64,000 nucleotides of DNA from Cytophagaceae bacterium (GCA_027486845.1 JAIXOL010000058.1:1-64000); one strand, 5' to 3'; numbered from the stretch's first letter, positions 8,087 through 17,981 are shown. The notes: generated by a model not told the origin, from the sequence alone. Program-made: numbers and translations.

Positions 8087-8731
8087 CTAACATAATTGTT
8101 TTCCCGCCACAACCAGAATGTAACCATCTATTTTCTCGATATAGATGATATAATCTTCATCTATATCATTGATTTTTAATCTTCCTAAAATTTTTACTTG
8201 CTTTTTTAGAAATGGAAAAACGTATAAGTTTTCATTGAAAATTACCTTTCGTTTGCCGTAGAGTTTGTAAAGAGCTTCTTTGGCCGACCAATAAATACAA
8301 AGTTTTTCAATGTCACCTTCGGCTTCAGTTCTTTCAGTTTCGGATAAAAATTTGTGTGCAATTCTTTTAAGTTTCTCTGAAGGTTTCTCAATATCCACAC
8401 CAAGTGCTTCGCTGTGGTGCATCACGGCCGCTACGTAGTTTGAGGTATGTGTTATCGACATTTGCCATTTGCTTCCTGCTAAATAGGGCTTTCCATGCTC
8501 GTCCTTCTTGATTCCTAAATATTTTATATTAAGCGAATTAGCTAAGTGTTTGATTACGAGCCTACTACAAAAGAATTCAATTTGTTTTTGTGGATGACTA
8601 ATAGATGCCAATTCTGCATCGGTCAGTATTTCTGAGGGAAGCATTGCTTGTAATTCATCGTGCGATTCGGTGATTTGCCAAACTGCCAATGAAATATTGT
8701 TTTCATATTTTTTTTCTAAGATAACTGGCAT
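8087..8731 (-). CDS. 4'-phosphopantetheinyl transferase, Sfp superfamily
   Basis: Transfers the phosphopantetheine arm of CoA to a serine of acyl- or peptidyl-carrier proteins. At 214 residues it is the size of Sfp/AcpT-type enzymes. The diagnostic motifs are MSITHTSNYVAA near 92 (the SxSH-like region), GVDIEKP near 112 with the Mg-binding Asp and Glu, and the second signature WSAKEALYKLYG near 148. No carrier protein, polyketide or peptide synthetase gene lies in the window, so it probably serves the fatty-acid carrier protein or a distant cluster. Confidence 0.87.
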   Translation of the reverse strand: MPVILEKKYENNISLAVWQITESHDELQAMLPSEILTDAELASISHPQKQIEFFCSRLVIKHLANSLNIKYLGIKKDEHGKPYLAGSKWQMSITHTSNYVAAVMHHSEALGVDIEKPSEKLKRIAHKFLSETERTEAEGDIEKLCIYWSAKEALYKLYGKRKVIFNENLYVFPFLKKQVKILGRLKINDIDEDYIIYIEKIDGYILVVAGKQLC

Positions 8732-9193
8732 TAAGCAAAAATATTGAATACAAATCTACATATTCTTTTTTTGAAACATTTTTTTGAAACCTAATATATT
8801 GTTTTTCTGCTAAATTTGAAGGTTTTTCAATATCATTCTGATTTACAGAATTTTGTAATTTATGCGTTTAAATTGCATTTTTTTAAATTTCCTCCTTCAA
8901 GCTTAATCGTTTTAAATTAGGTGTTATTGCGGTTAATGTATTTTGATATAAATTTAATTTATAATTTATTAAATAATTTCAACTCCTTCAATGATAAATT
9001 TTCCTCAGAGTAGTTTTCTATTATCGTTCGTTTTTAAAAAACAAATGACTCCTAATAATTAAAGTATTTCAATAAAAAATAATATATAATTGATATTTAG
9101 TTTTAAATATAGAATAACCAAACTTTTTATGTAAAGTATTGTTTAACTTTATGATTAAACATTTTTTATTTTATAACAAACTAAAACTTACGA
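8732..9193. other. AT-rich leader region before the SusC gene
   Basis: A 462-bp stretch without a credible reading frame. It contains a Bacteroidota-type -7 box TAAATTTG at 8811-8818 but no TTG at the normal distance upstream, so no promoter can be fixed. The space before susC is long enough for an untranslated leader or regulator sites. I found no clear hairpin or riboswitch core. Confidence 0.4.
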
Positions 9194-12100
9194 ATGAACA
9201 AACTTCTACGAGTTTCGTTGGCGTGCTTTTTTCTTTTTGTTTCTTTTTGGGGAAATGCACAAACGGTTGTAACGGGAAAAGTTACATCGAACGAAGATGG
9301 TAGTCCGCTTCCTGGAGTATCAATCACAATTAAGGGTACAACTAAAGGGACGAGTACTGATGATAAAGGTATCTTCAAATTATCTGTACCAGCTAATTCA
9401 ACATTACAAGCAAGTTTCATCGGTTTTACTGATGCCGAAGAAGTTGTTGGCAACCGAAGCATTATTGATTTTACGCTATCTTCAGATGTAAAATCGTTGA
9501 ATGAGGTGGTTGTTACTGGTTTTGGTTCTCAAATCAAGCGTGACTTGACTGGAAACATCGTCAAAATCAAATCAAGCGACATTCAAGATATGCCTGTAAC
9601 TACTTTCGAGCAAAGTATTCAAGGTAAAGCTGCGGGTGTTCAGATTAATCAAGGTACGGGTAAATTAGCCCAAGGTATTCAAGTACGTGTGCGTGGACAG
9701 TCGTCAGTTTCAGCTTCAAATGAGCCTTTATACGTATTAGATGGTATTCCATTGACGCAAGGCGATTTGGGCATCAATGGTGGAGATACCAACCCATTGG
9801 TTGATATTAACCCACAAGATATCGAATCAATCGAAATCTTGAAAGATGCTTCAGCTGGTGCTATTTATGGTGCTCGTGCAGCAAATGGCGTTGTTTTGAT
9901 TACTACCAAAAAAGGTAAGTCAGGAAAAACAAAAGTTAGTTTTGGAATGCAATATGGAAAAAGTTCACCAACTAAAATCTTGAAATTCTTGAACACTCAA
10001 CAGTACATTGATTTCTATCGTGTAGCTGCTGCGAATTCAGATGCACTTGATGGTTATGATGTAAAAGACCCAGATTCTTATACTTCATACATGGAAAGCT
10101 TCTTCGATACACAAAGTCTCGGAACACTCGGAACTGCCAAGCAATCTGATACTGATTGGGGTTCTTTGGCATTCCAAGATGCTCCTTCAGCTCAATATGA
10201 CTTAAACTTGAGTGGTGGTAGCGAGAAAACTACATTCTATATTTCAGGACAATTACTTGATCAAACTGGTATTTTGTTGGGAAATGCTTTTAATCGCATG
10301 ACTGGCCGCATGAACCTTAATCATAAAGTATCTGAGCGTTTAAGCATCGGAATGAACATGGGTGTTACTCGCTCATTAAACGAGCGTGTATCGGGTGACC
10401 GTCAGTTTGATAATCCTTTGCAATTAGTTGCTTTGCCACCAATGACTCCAGCAACTGACCCAGAAACAGGTCTTCCAACTGGCACAGCTCCAGGAGATAT
10501 TTCGATTCCAGTTTACTATAATGCGATGATAAATATCGGGAATGCCTACTACAATACTACTGTTCATCGTAATATCAATAGTGTATATGGTGAGTATTCA
10601 ATTTTAAAAGGTTTACGTTTCCGTACTGAATTTGCTCTTGATTTATTGAATCAACAAGAAGAACAATATTATAATAGCAAAACTCAACGTAATTTCTCCG
10701 CTCCGCTTGGTTTTGGTTTCAATCGTTTCGTGAGAGTTGAAAATTATAACACAAACAATTATTTTGCCTATGATAATGTATTTGGTAAGCACGGTATCAA
10801 TGCAACTGCTGGTTTATCTTACCAAAATTCACAGACGAAAACCAATGCTGCTGAAGGGAGAGATTTTCCATCGGATGCTTATCGTATGATTGCAAGTGCT
10901 GCTCGAAAAACAGATGCAAGTTCTACTCAATCAGATTATCGCTTTGCTTCATATTTTACTCGTGTAAATTATAAATTCAACGATAAGTACTTATTAGGAT
11001 TAAGTGCTAGAATTGATGGTTCATCACGTTTTGGTGCTGACAACCGTTATGGTTTCTTCCCTGCGGTTTCGGCTGGCTGGGTACTTTCAGAAGAAAATTT
11101 CTTGAAAAGTATTGAGCTTATAAGTTTCTTAAAACTTCGTGCAAGCTGGGGTAAAACAGGTAATGCTGAAATCGGAAACTTTCCGCAATTAGGTTTGTTT
11201 ACGGGAGATGCAGGTTATGCTGCATTGCCAGGTCAACGTCCTTCTCAATTGGCTAATCCCTCACTTGGCTGGGAAACTACTCAACAAATTGATATTGGTC
11301 TTGATTTCGGTCTCTTGAAAAATCGTATCAATGGCGAAATTGACTACTATGAAAAGAACACTACTGGTTTGCTATTGAATGTCAACGTTCCAGGAACAAC
11401 AGGTTTCTCGACACAAACTAAAAACGTTGGTTCATTAACTAACAAAGGTTTTGAGTTTGTACTAAATACTGATAACTTGGTTGGCCAATTCAAATGGAAA
11501 ACAAGCTTAAACGCTTCTACAAATAACAATAAAATTACTGACCTTCAAGGCCAAGTAATCGAAGGTGGTTTGGCAAACATGAGCCGTGCAGTGGAAGGAC
11601 AACCACTCGGTACTTTCTTTACAGTAGAATATGCTGGTGTTGACCCTAAAAATGGTGATGCTCTTTTCTATAAAAACACTAAAAATACTGATGGAACTGT
11701 TGACCGCTCAACGACTAAAACTTACAGCCAAGCACAGCGTACAGTTATTGGCAGTCCACTTCCTAAGTGGGTTGCGGGTGTAACTAATACTTTTAGCTAC
11801 AAAGGTTTTGAGTTAAGCGTATTTCTTAATGGAGTATTTGGAAATAAACTAAACTTCTACGGTGTAGGTCGTTTCTCATCGGCTAATGGTCGTTTTGAAG
11901 ATAACCAAACAGTTAATCAATTGGCTGCTTGGACTCCTCAAAATACCAATACGAATGTTCCACAAGCCCGTTTGTTCTTCAATAATGGTGCTCAAGCATC
12001 AAGTCGATTCATTGAGGATGGTTCATTTGTTCGTTTACGTAATGTAACTTTTGCTTACAATTTACCAAAAGCATTGGTAAGCAAAGTGAAGTTGAGCAAT

Positions 12101-12268
12101 GTAAGATTATACGTGACAGGTCAGAATTTATTGACATTTACGAAATATTCTGGTTGGGATCCAGAGGTTAATGCCGATGATGTTGTTTCAAATATCGCTT
12201 TAGGTTATGACTTCTATACTACGCCTCAAGCAAAAACTTTCATGGGTGGCTTAAACATTAGTTTCTAA
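9194..12268 (+). CDS. SusC/RagA-type TonB-dependent outer-membrane transporter
   Basis: Outer-membrane importer for oligosaccharides or other large nutrients, driven by TonB. In 1024 residues it shows a signal peptide ending NAQ near 23, a CarboxypepD-regulatory-like domain (VTGKV, then LPGVSITIKGT) at about 25-105, the SLNEVVVTGFG junction typical of SusC near 101-111, a plug domain containing LYVLDGIPL and the GAIYGARAANGVVLITTKKG signature near 225-245, and a beta-barrel ending in aromatic NISF. The SusD-like lipoprotein follows directly, so the two should form the usual bucket-and-lid complex. No ECF sigma/anti-sigma or hybrid sensor gene is adjacent. The substrate cannot be read from the sequence. 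Confidence 0.95.
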   Translation: MNKLLRVSLACFFLFVSFWGNAQTVVTGKVTSNEDGSPLPGVSITIKGTTKGTSTDDKGIFKLSVPANSTLQASFIGFTDAEEVVGNRSIIDFTLSSDVKSLNEVVVTGFGSQIKRDLTGNIVKIKSSDIQDMPVTTFEQSIQGKAAGVQINQGTGKLAQGIQVRVRGQSSVSASNEPLYVLDGIPLTQGDLGINGGDTNPLVDINPQDIESIEILKDASAGAIYGARAANGVVLITTKKGKSGKTKVSFGMQYGKSSPTKILKFLNTQQYIDFYRVAAANSDALDGYDVKDPDSYTSYMESFFDTQSLGTLGTAKQSDTDWGSLAFQDAPSAQYDLNLSGGSEKTTFYISGQLLDQTGILLGNAFNRMTGRMNLNHKVSERLSIGMNMGVTRSLNERVSGDRQFDNPLQLVALPPMTPATDPETGLPTGTAPGDISIPVYYNAMINIGNAYYNTTVHRNINSVYGEYSILKGLRFRTEFALDLLNQQEEQYYNSKTQRNFSAPLGFGFNRFVRVENYNTNNYFAYDNVFGKHGINATAGLSYQNSQTKTNAAEGRDFPSDAYRMIASAARKTDASSTQSDYRFASYFTRVNYKFNDKYLLGLSARIDGSSRFGADNRYGFFPAVSAGWVLSEENFLKSIELISFLKLRASWGKTGNAEIGNFPQLGLFTGDAGYAALPGQRPSQLANPSLGWETTQQIDIGLDFGLLKNRINGEIDYYEKNTTGLLLNVNVPGTTGFSTQTKNVGSLTNKGFEFVLNTDNLVGQFKWKTSLNASTNNNKITDLQGQVIEGGLANMSRAVEGQPLGTFFTVEYAGVDPKNGDALFYKNTKNTDGTVDRSTTKTYSQAQRTVIGSPLPKWVAGVTNTFSYKGFELSVFLNGVFGNKLNFYGVGRFSSANGRFEDNQTVNQLAAWTPQNTNTNVPQARLFFNNGAQASSRFIEDGSFVRLRNVTFAYNLPKALVSKVKLSNVRLYVTGQNLLTFTKYSGWDPEVNADDVVSNIALGYDFYTTPQAKTFMGGLNISF

Positions 12269-12309
12269 TAGCCGAAACTTTATTGATTTACTTAAAGAAA
12301 TTAGATAAA

Positions 12310-13653
12310 ATGAATAAAAATATAAAAAATTGGCTATTTGTTGGAGCATCTGTCGCTTTTTTGACAGCTTGCGATAGCCGCTTAGATGTAAAGCCAACAC
12401 AATCAATTGAAGAATCATCTGCTCTTGCGACTTCTCAGGATGTGGGAGTTACATTGATAGGTGCTTATGATGGTTTGAGTAGCGTCAACCTTTACGGTGG
12501 TGCAGTACAATACTCTGGTGACTTACTGGGCGATGATGCTGAGGTAAGATTTGCGGGTACATTCTCTACATTGGATGAATTATGGCGTAAAGTAATTACT
12601 ACAACCAATGGCCAAACACAAGCATCTTGGTTGCAAGCATATAACACTATCAATCGTGCAAATAATGTTTTGGCATCCCTCGATAAAGTAGAAGCTGGCA
12701 AAAAGGCTAAAGTTGAGGGTGAAGCACGTTTTATCCGCGGTTTAGTGTACTTTGATTTAGTGAGATTATGGGCAAAAGCTTGGGGTGATGGCGATAACGC
12801 AACTAACTTAGGAGTGCCACTCGTAACAACGCCTACAAGAACAGTTAGTGAATCGGATAGTCGCCCAAGAGCTACAGTTGCAGCCGTTTATACGCAAGTT
12901 TTGGAAGATTTGACAAAAGCTGAGACTTTATTAGGAAATATCTCTGATGCTGGTTTTGCTTCAAAGAGTTCTGCTCAGGCTATTTTGGCTAGAGTTTACT
13001 TACAACAAGGTAATTATGCTGCCGCTCGTGATGCTGCCAATAAAATAATTACAGGGAATCAGTTTGCTCTAACACCTACTTTTGCTGAGGCATTTGAAGA
13101 TGCGTCAAACGAAAGCGAAATGATTTTTAAAGTAATCGTAACTGACCAAGATGGAGGAAATGACCTAAATACATTTTATGCACCATCGACCTACCAAGGT
13201 CGTGGAGACATTCGTATTCAAGCAAAACATTTAGCACTTTATGCTGCTGGTGATAGCCGTGGTACATTCTTTGTGAGAGCATCAAATAATAACTTTACTG
13301 CTAAATTCCTTGACCAGTATGGCGATGTGCCTGTGGCTCGTTTAGCTGAAATGTATTTGATTCGTGCAGAATCTAATCAAAGATTAAATACTGTTATTGG
13401 TGCAACACCATTGGCAGATATTAATCGTATCAGAGCCAGAGCGGGTGCAAAGGCTTTGACAACAGTTGATTTGAATGCAATTTTAGTAGAGCGTAAGTTA
13501 GAATTAGCTTTTGAAGGTCAACAGGTTCATGATGCTAAACGCTTGAAAAGAAGTGTTGGTACTTTAGTATTTAGCGATAACAAATTGGTTGTTCCGATTC
13601 CACAACGTGAAATCGACACTAATAAAGCTTTAGTGCAAAATCCAGGATATTAA
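12310..13653 (+). CDS. SusD/RagB-family nutrient-binding lipoprotein
   Basis: Surface lipoprotein that captures substrate for the SusC-like transporter before it. I take the ATG at 12310 (MNKNIKNWLF), because it gives a clean lipoprotein signal peptide with lipobox FLTAC near residue 21. A TTG 27 bp upstream would spoil it. The mature protein is 447 residues including the signal, a little short for the family. It carries the SusD helices (NRANNVLASLD, GEARFIRGLVYFDLVRLWAKA near 130) and the C-terminal ERKLELAFEGQQVHDAKRL segment that binds SusC. Only 41 bp separate it from susC, so they are co-transcribed. A strong terminator follows. Confidence 0.94.
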   Translation: MNKNIKNWLFVGASVAFLTACDSRLDVKPTQSIEESSALATSQDVGVTLIGAYDGLSSVNLYGGAVQYSGDLLGDDAEVRFAGTFSTLDELWRKVITTTNGQTQASWLQAYNTINRANNVLASLDKVEAGKKAKVEGEARFIRGLVYFDLVRLWAKAWGDGDNATNLGVPLVTTPTRTVSESDSRPRATVAAVYTQVLEDLTKAETLLGNISDAGFASKSSAQAILARVYLQQGNYAAARDAANKIITGNQFALTPTFAEAFEDASNESEMIFKVIVTDQDGGNDLNTFYAPSTYQGRGDIRIQAKHLALYAAGDSRGTFFVRASNNNFTAKFLDQYGDVPVARLAEMYLIRAESNQRLNTVIGATPLADINRIRARAGAKALTTVDLNAILVERKLELAFEGQQVHDAKRLKRSVGTLVFSDNKLVVPIPQREIDTNKALVQNPGY

Positions 13654-13671
13654 TTTCTGAGAATGTTAAAC

Positions 13672-13709
13672 ATAAAAAATGCGAGTCGATTTCGACTCGC
13701 ATTTTTTAT
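13672..13709. terminator. Strong rho-independent terminator after SusC/SusD
   Basis: Perfect hairpin: GCGAGTCGA (13681-13689) pairs with TCGACTCGC (13692-13700) across a 2-nt loop, and the flanking A and T runs extend the pairing to 13672-13709. It lies 18 bp after the SusD stop. As A and T tracts are on both sides, it can also serve the DUF1080 gene that converges from the other strand. Confidence 0.85.
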
Positions 13710-13754
13710 GTATTGTAAATTGCCAATTACAAATTACTGATTATCAGTAGTTAA

Positions 13755-14453
13755 TCATAATTCCTTAATACGAATATTTTTGAATGAAACAGCATTGCCG
13801 TGGTCTTGTAAGCCAATTTTGCCTTTGCTATACTTTCCAAAACCTTCCCAACCTTTAAACTTACTTTTAGCTACCATCGAATCCCATTCTGGGCCTTCTG
13901 ATTTATATTTTACTGAAAGTGTACCATTTTGATAAATGCTAACCTCACCATTGTTTTTGATGATTTTTACTTTATTCCAAGTTCCAGCTGGATTAGTTAC
14001 TGAGGCCGAAGGAATCATATCATATAATGTTCCTGCCTTGTGATTGCCATCTTTACCTGCCTTAGCATCTGGGTGACGCTCATTGTCAAGCACTTGGATT
14101 TCGGGAGCTGTTAAGTATGGAACACTGTATTTTTTATCTTCATATATTCCGTAAAAAATACCGCTATTTGCACCTTCAGATACATTCCATTCTAATTCGA
14201 GTTCAAAATTTTCATAGTCTTTGTCGGTCACAAGGTCATCACCGTGTTTTTCGCCTTTAGCTTTTCCTGCAAAAGTCATCACGCCGTCTTTAATCGACCA
14301 CTTATCGGTCATTGGCTGTCCTGCTTTGTTATAAACGTGCCAATTAGTGAAAGTTTTTCCGTCGAATAATTTTACCCATCGCCCTTTTTTCTGTGCAAAA
14401 CTTGTTGAAGTTACCAATAAAATAAAGGCAAGAATTTTTGAAATTGTTTTCAT
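13755..14453 (-). CDS. DUF1080 (3-keto-disaccharide hydrolase domain) secreted protein
   Basis: A 232-residue exported protein with a signal peptide (MKTISKILAFILLVTSTSFA). The mature part is a single DUF1080 domain, a concanavalin-like jelly roll: WVKLFDGKTFTNWHV at the start, then FELELEWNVSEGANSGIFYGI near 90, PEIQVLDNERHPDA near 125 and FKNIRIKEL at the end. Members have been assigned as hydrolases of 3-keto-glycosides. Together with the TIM-barrel isomerase and Gfo/Idh oxidoreductase downstream on the same strand, this suggests oxidation of a sugar ring at C3 followed by cleavage. That is inference from family and context; the substrate is unknown. Confidence 0.85.
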   Translation of the reverse strand: MKTISKILAFILLVTSTSFAQKKGRWVKLFDGKTFTNWHVYNKAGQPMTDKWSIKDGVMTFAGKAKGEKHGDDLVTDKDYENFELELEWNVSEGANSGIFYGIYEDKKYSVPYLTAPEIQVLDNERHPDAKAGKDGNHKAGTLYDMIPSASVTNPAGTWNKVKIIKNNGEVSIYQNGTLSVKYKSEGPEWDSMVAKSKFKGWEGFGKYSKGKIGLQDHGNAVSFKNIRIKEL

Positions 14454-14634
14454 TGAATATTGATTAAGGTTGATTAAATAAAATATTACAAAGCAAATTA
14501 AAGAAAAGATAAGTAGAGAAGTGTGGCAAAAGAAGAAAAATCGACAAAAGGGGGATTATTATGGACAAAAGTCAATTCAGAAAGAAATTAATTTTACTGT
14601 TGAAGTTCTTCTATAATCAACATTGATGGAAAGG

Positions 14635-15219
14635 TTATTCTTCAACAGCCATTTCCACATTATTATAAATATCGTCTAATGAAACTTCGCAATTTCCGAT
14701 TTTGACAAGGTTATCGTTTTCATCATATATGTGCAAAATCCATTCACTCAGATTGTGTCGTCTGAAAACCTCTATTTGCTTTTTGGTTGATGCTACCAAA
14801 ACGTATTCCTTTAAAGATTCAAGCGTTTGATAGCACTTAAACTTGTCGGTGCGGTCATACAACTCCGTTTATTCAGATGCTATTTCTATAATTACTTCGG
14901 GGTTTTCGAGAGCATCTAAACCATTGCGGGCTTTTTCGTATATTGCTTTTTGACAAACAATCACTAAATCAGGGAAAGTATAACGCTTACAAGCTTCAAT
15001 TTTTACTAATTGGTCACTTCCGATAATTTGACAACCTACTTTTTTTAGGCAAGCGAATAGTTCACCAGCAAAATTCATTGCAATGATGTTATGCGGAGGC
15101 TGAGCTCCTGCCATTGTTACGACTTTTCCTGCTCGATATTCAAGTTTTACATCAGATTTTTCGAGCATACAAAAATACTCTTCTACTGATATCGTAGTGG
15201 TTGTGGCGTGTGCTGTCAT
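14635..15219 (-). pseudogene. Uma2-family endonuclease-like gene with one nonsense mutation
   Basis: Reading from the ATG at 15219 (MTAHATTTTISVEEYF), a full-length Uma2/DUF820 protein of about 194 codons is present in one frame, interrupted by a single TAA at 14871-14869. The stop falls in the most conserved motif, EIASE-stop-TELYDRTDKF, where relatives have Ser (LSxST..YDR). One base change from TCA to TAA explains it. The remaining domain parts are intact: KLEYRAGKVVTMAGA near 30, YTFPDLVIVC near 95, and the C-terminal LKEYVLVASTKKQIEVF. Everything else is undamaged, so the loss looks recent. An upstream ATG at 15255 gives a poorer N-terminus. A sequencing error would look the same. Confidence 0.85.
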
Positions 15220-15283
15220 AAAATTTAATGTTGAATAGGAGCTGAAAATCTTCAACTCCTATTCAAATATAGACAAAAAGCTA

Positions 15284-16336
15284 TTAAATCCCTAAAACTC
15301 GGCGGTTCACTGCTTCGTCAGCACCAGTAGCTGCAAAATCATCAAAGGCACGTGTAGCTACTTCAATTATATGGTTTTTGATAAATGGAGCTCCTTCAGC
15401 AGCACCTTGTTCAGAAGATTTTACGCAACATTCCCACTCCAAAACAGCCCACGAATCGTAATCATATTGCGATAGTTTCGAGAAAATGCCTTTGAAATCA
15501 ACTTGACCATCGCCCAATGAACGGAATCGACCAGCACGGTCTGCCCAGCCCGCATAACCACTATAAACACCTTGCTTTCCTGAAGGATTAAACTCAGCAT
15601 CCTTTACGTGGAATGCCTTGATACGATCATGATAAAGGTCAATAAATGCCAAATAATCAAGGTGTTGCAATACAAAGTGACTTGGGTCATAGTTGATGCA
15701 AGCACGAGAATGTCCGCCCAAATAATCTACAAACATTTCAAAGGTTGATCCATCGAACAAGTCTTCGCCAGGATGTAATTCATAGCAATAATCAACGCCA
15801 CATTCATCATAATAATCTAAGATTGGTTTCCAACGGTTTGCCAATTCTTTGAACGCAGTCTCAATTAAACCGCTCGGACGTTGTGGCCAAGGATACAAGA
15901 AAGGCCAAGCCAATGCTCCCGAAAAACCAACGTGTGATGTCAAACCAAGATTTTGTGAGGCTTTTGCTCCCCACCTGAGTTGTTGTTCGGCCCATTGGCG
16001 GCGAGCTGGCTCATCGCCATGTACAGCCGCTGGTGCGAAAGCATCATACATCGTGTTATAAGCAGGGTGCGAAGCAATCAACTGCCCTTGAAGGTGAGTC
16101 GATAACTCCGTAATTTCTAAACCTTTATCCTTTAATTTGCCTTTCAACTCATCGCAATAAGTTTGACTTTCTGCTGCTTTTTGTAGGTCAATTACTCTGC
16201 TATCCCATGCTGGTAATTGAGTACCTTTATAGCCCAAATTTGCCATATAATCAGCAATTGTATCAAGTGAATTAAATGGTGCTTCATCGCCCATAAACTG
16301 AGCAAGAAATATCGCTGGTCCTTTTATTGTTTTCAT
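15284..16336 (-). CDS. Sugar phosphate isomerase/epimerase (AP-endonuclease-2-like TIM barrel)
   Basis: A 350-residue cytoplasmic protein of the xylose-isomerase-like TIM-barrel superfamily. Likely metal ligands are seen in CYELHPGEDLFDG near 195-205, the INYDPSHFVLQ motif near 224, KAFHVKDAEF near 249, and the late EWECC near 303. Relatives act as sugar isomerases, epimerases or 3-keto-sugar processing enzymes. It lies in the same orientation as the oxidoreductase at 16830 and the DUF1080 gene at 13755, a combination repeatedly seen in glycoside-oxidising loci. The exact reaction is not determinable here. Confidence 0.83.
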   Translation of the reverse strand: MKTIKGPAIFLAQFMGDEAPFNSLDTIADYMANLGYKGTQLPAWDSRVIDLQKAAESQTYCDELKGKLKDKGLEITELSTHLQGQLIASHPAYNTMYDAFAPAAVHGDEPARRQWAEQQLRWGAKASQNLGLTSHVGFSGALAWPFLYPWPQRPSGLIETAFKELANRWKPILDYYDECGVDYCYELHPGEDLFDGSTFEMFVDYLGGHSRACINYDPSHFVLQHLDYLAFIDLYHDRIKAFHVKDAEFNPSGKQGVYSGYAGWADRAGRFRSLGDGQVDFKGIFSKLSQYDYDSWAVLEWECCVKSSEQGAAEGAPFIKNHIIEVATRAFDDFAATGADEAVNRRVLGI

Positions 16337-16349
16337 TTTTTTGAATTGC

Positions 16350-16397
16350 GAATTATTGAATTGTGGATTAGTAAATAAAAAAACAATTCAATAATTC
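16350..16397. repeat. Perfect 15-bp inverted repeat
   Basis: GAATTATTGAATTGT at 16350-16364 is exactly complementary to ACAATTCAATAATTC at 16383-16397, with an 18-nt A-rich loop. It lies between the four-helix-bundle gene and the sugar isomerase gene. It could be a weak minus-strand terminator or attenuator, or a repeat associated with insertion of the small gene. It is AT-only apart from two G/C pairs per arm, so its stability is modest. Confidence 0.5.
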
Positions 16398-16401
16398 ATC
16401 A

Positions 16402-16797
16402 TTAATTTTTGTTTATATTTTTACTTGATTTTGCTAAAATTGCGAGTATTTCATTACCATCAGCAACTAATTTACTCAATTTTTCTATTGTGAAATAGTG
16501 TAAATCATTGAACATTTCTAACCAATAAATTGACTCATCTAATTCTTCAATCACTATACTAATTTTGGAGTAAAATTCAATTGGACTTCTGGCTCTCTTT
16601 ACTGCACGATAATTTACAGAAGAAGTAGATGACCTAACTAACTGTTTTCCAGTATGTTGTGCAACAAAATCATTTGAAGGTAAAGATTTATAAACATCAA
16701 TTCTTCTGAGAGCAAAAGATTTGAGTTTTTTCTCAATGCTTTCAGCGAACGCAAAACGCTCTTCATCAGTATATTTTGAGACATTTTTCTGAGTCAT
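16402..16797 (-). CDS. Four-helix-bundle protein (TIGR02436 / 23S-IVP-like)
   Basis: A 131-residue all-helical protein matching the four-helix-bundle family first known from intervening sequences in 23S rRNA genes and related to the accessory Avd protein of diversity-generating retroelements. Recognisable parts are ERFAFAESIEKKLKSFALRRIDVYKSLP, the QLVRSSTSSVNYRAVKRARS segment near 52-70, and ISIVIEELDESIYWLEM near 79-95. No reverse transcriptase, template repeat or rRNA is nearby, so it is a solitary copy. The role of solitary copies is unknown. It sits between two sugar-metabolism genes, apparently as a late insertion in that transcript. Confidence 0.78.
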   Translation of the reverse strand: MTQKNVSKYTDEERFAFAESIEKKLKSFALRRIDVYKSLPSNDFVAQHTGKQLVRSSTSSVNYRAVKRARSPIEFYSKISIVIEELDESIYWLEMFNDLHYFTIEKLSKLVADGNEILAILAKSSKNINKN

Positions 16798-16829
16798 ATT
16801 AAATATTAATTAATTCATCATTCGCTCAT

Positions 16830-17981
16830 TTACGATTTCATTTTAACCCATTTGGAAGAGGATTTGCCTGAAGCAATCACTGTTTCCACAAACTGCATTC
16901 CTCTAATTCCATCATCAATTGTTGGGAAATCGAGGTCAAATTCGTTGGGTGTTTCGCCATTCATTCGCTTTCGAACAGTACGAGCAAAGTTTTTGTAAAT
17001 ATTAGCAAATGCTTCTAAATACCCTTCTGGATGTCCAAACGGAATACGTGAACTTACTTTAGCTGCTTCGTATAAATCTCCAACTGATGGTTCAAAAATT
17101 CTTTGTCCATCAATAGATTTGTGTCTCAAATATTGAGGTGTTTCTTGGTGCCAAAATAAACTTCCGAGTTCACCATAAACTCTGATGTTGAGTCCGTTTT
17201 GTTCGCCATTGGCAATTTGGCTACAAGTTAAAATGCCTTTTGCACCATTATCGAAACGCAATAAAACGTTGGCATCATCGTCAAGCTGACGACCTTCTAC
17301 AAAGGTTGAAACATCAGCACAAAGCTCAGTAATTTTCAAGCCAGTTACATATTCAGCCAAGTTTTCGGCGTGCGTACCAATATCGCCTACTGCTCCAGCA
17401 ATTCCCGACCGCTTAGGGTCAGTACGCCATTCTGCTTGTTTGTTTGTGCCTTTTTGTTCTTCAGGAAACGACAACCAACCTTGTGGATATTCAACAATAA
17501 CCTTACGGATATTTCCAATCGTACCTGCTTGAATCATTGCACGTGCTTGTTTTATCATCGGGTAGCCCGTGTAATTGTGCGTAAGAGCAAATGTCAAACC
17601 TGTTTTTTCAATGATTTCTTTAAGTTTTCGAGCTTCCGAAAGTGTAAAAGTTACAGGTTTATCACAAATCACATGAAAGCCATTTTCTAATGCCATTTTT
17701 GCAGGAGCAAAGTGCATGTGATTAGGCGTGACGATTGAAATAGCGTCCATGCGGTCTTTGCGACGTTTTTCTTTTTGAATCATTTCTTTGAAATCGCCAT
17801 AGCAACGAGCGGAGTCAAGCATTAAATCTTCGCCCGATGCTTTTGATTTTTCTGGGGTAGAACTAAAAGCACCACCAACTAATTCGATTTCACCATCAAT
17901 GGCAGCCGCTATTCGATGAACACCCCCGATGAATGCACCTCGACCACCGCCAACCATACCTATTCGGATTTTACGAGCCAT
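16830..17981 (-). CDS. Gfo/Idh/MocA-family NAD(P)-dependent oxidoreductase
   Basis: A 383-residue sugar oxidoreductase. The N-terminal Rossmann domain starts [20 protein letters not shown]. The family motif [11 protein letters not shown], with the catalytic Lys of the EKP/DKP element, is near 108. The C-terminal domain has the metal/substrate segment [18 protein letters not shown] near 196-213, where the His fits the conserved catalytic position. There is no Tat-type signal peptide, so it acts in the cytoplasm. The first gene of the minus-strand set at 13.7-18.0 kb, it probably oxidises or reduces a sugar at C3 to feed or follow the DUF1080 and isomerase steps; this is context inference. Confidence 0.87.
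   Translation of the reverse strand: MARKIRIGMVGGGRGAFIGGVHRIAAAIDGEIELVGGAFSSTPEKSKASGEDLMLDSARCYGDFKEMIQKEKRRKDRMDAISIVTPNHMHFAPAKMALENGFHVICDKPVTFTLSEARKLKEIIEKTGLTFALTHNYTGYPMIKQARAMIQAGTIGNIRKVIVEYPQGWLSFPEEQKGTNKQAEWRTDPKRSGIAGAVGDIGTHAENLAEYVTGLKITELCADVSTFVEGRQLDDDANVLLRFDNGAKGILTCSQIANGEQNGLNIRVYGELGSLFWHQETPQYLRHKSIDGQRIFEPSVGDLYEAAKVSSRIPFGHPEGYLEAFANIYKNFARTVRKRMNGETPNEFDLDFPTIDDGIRGMQFVETVIASGKSSSKWVKMKS

Noticed and set aside
16402-16797. Diversity-generating retroelement around the Avd-like four-helix protein
   Set aside because: No reverse transcriptase and no template/variable repeat pair was found within reach.
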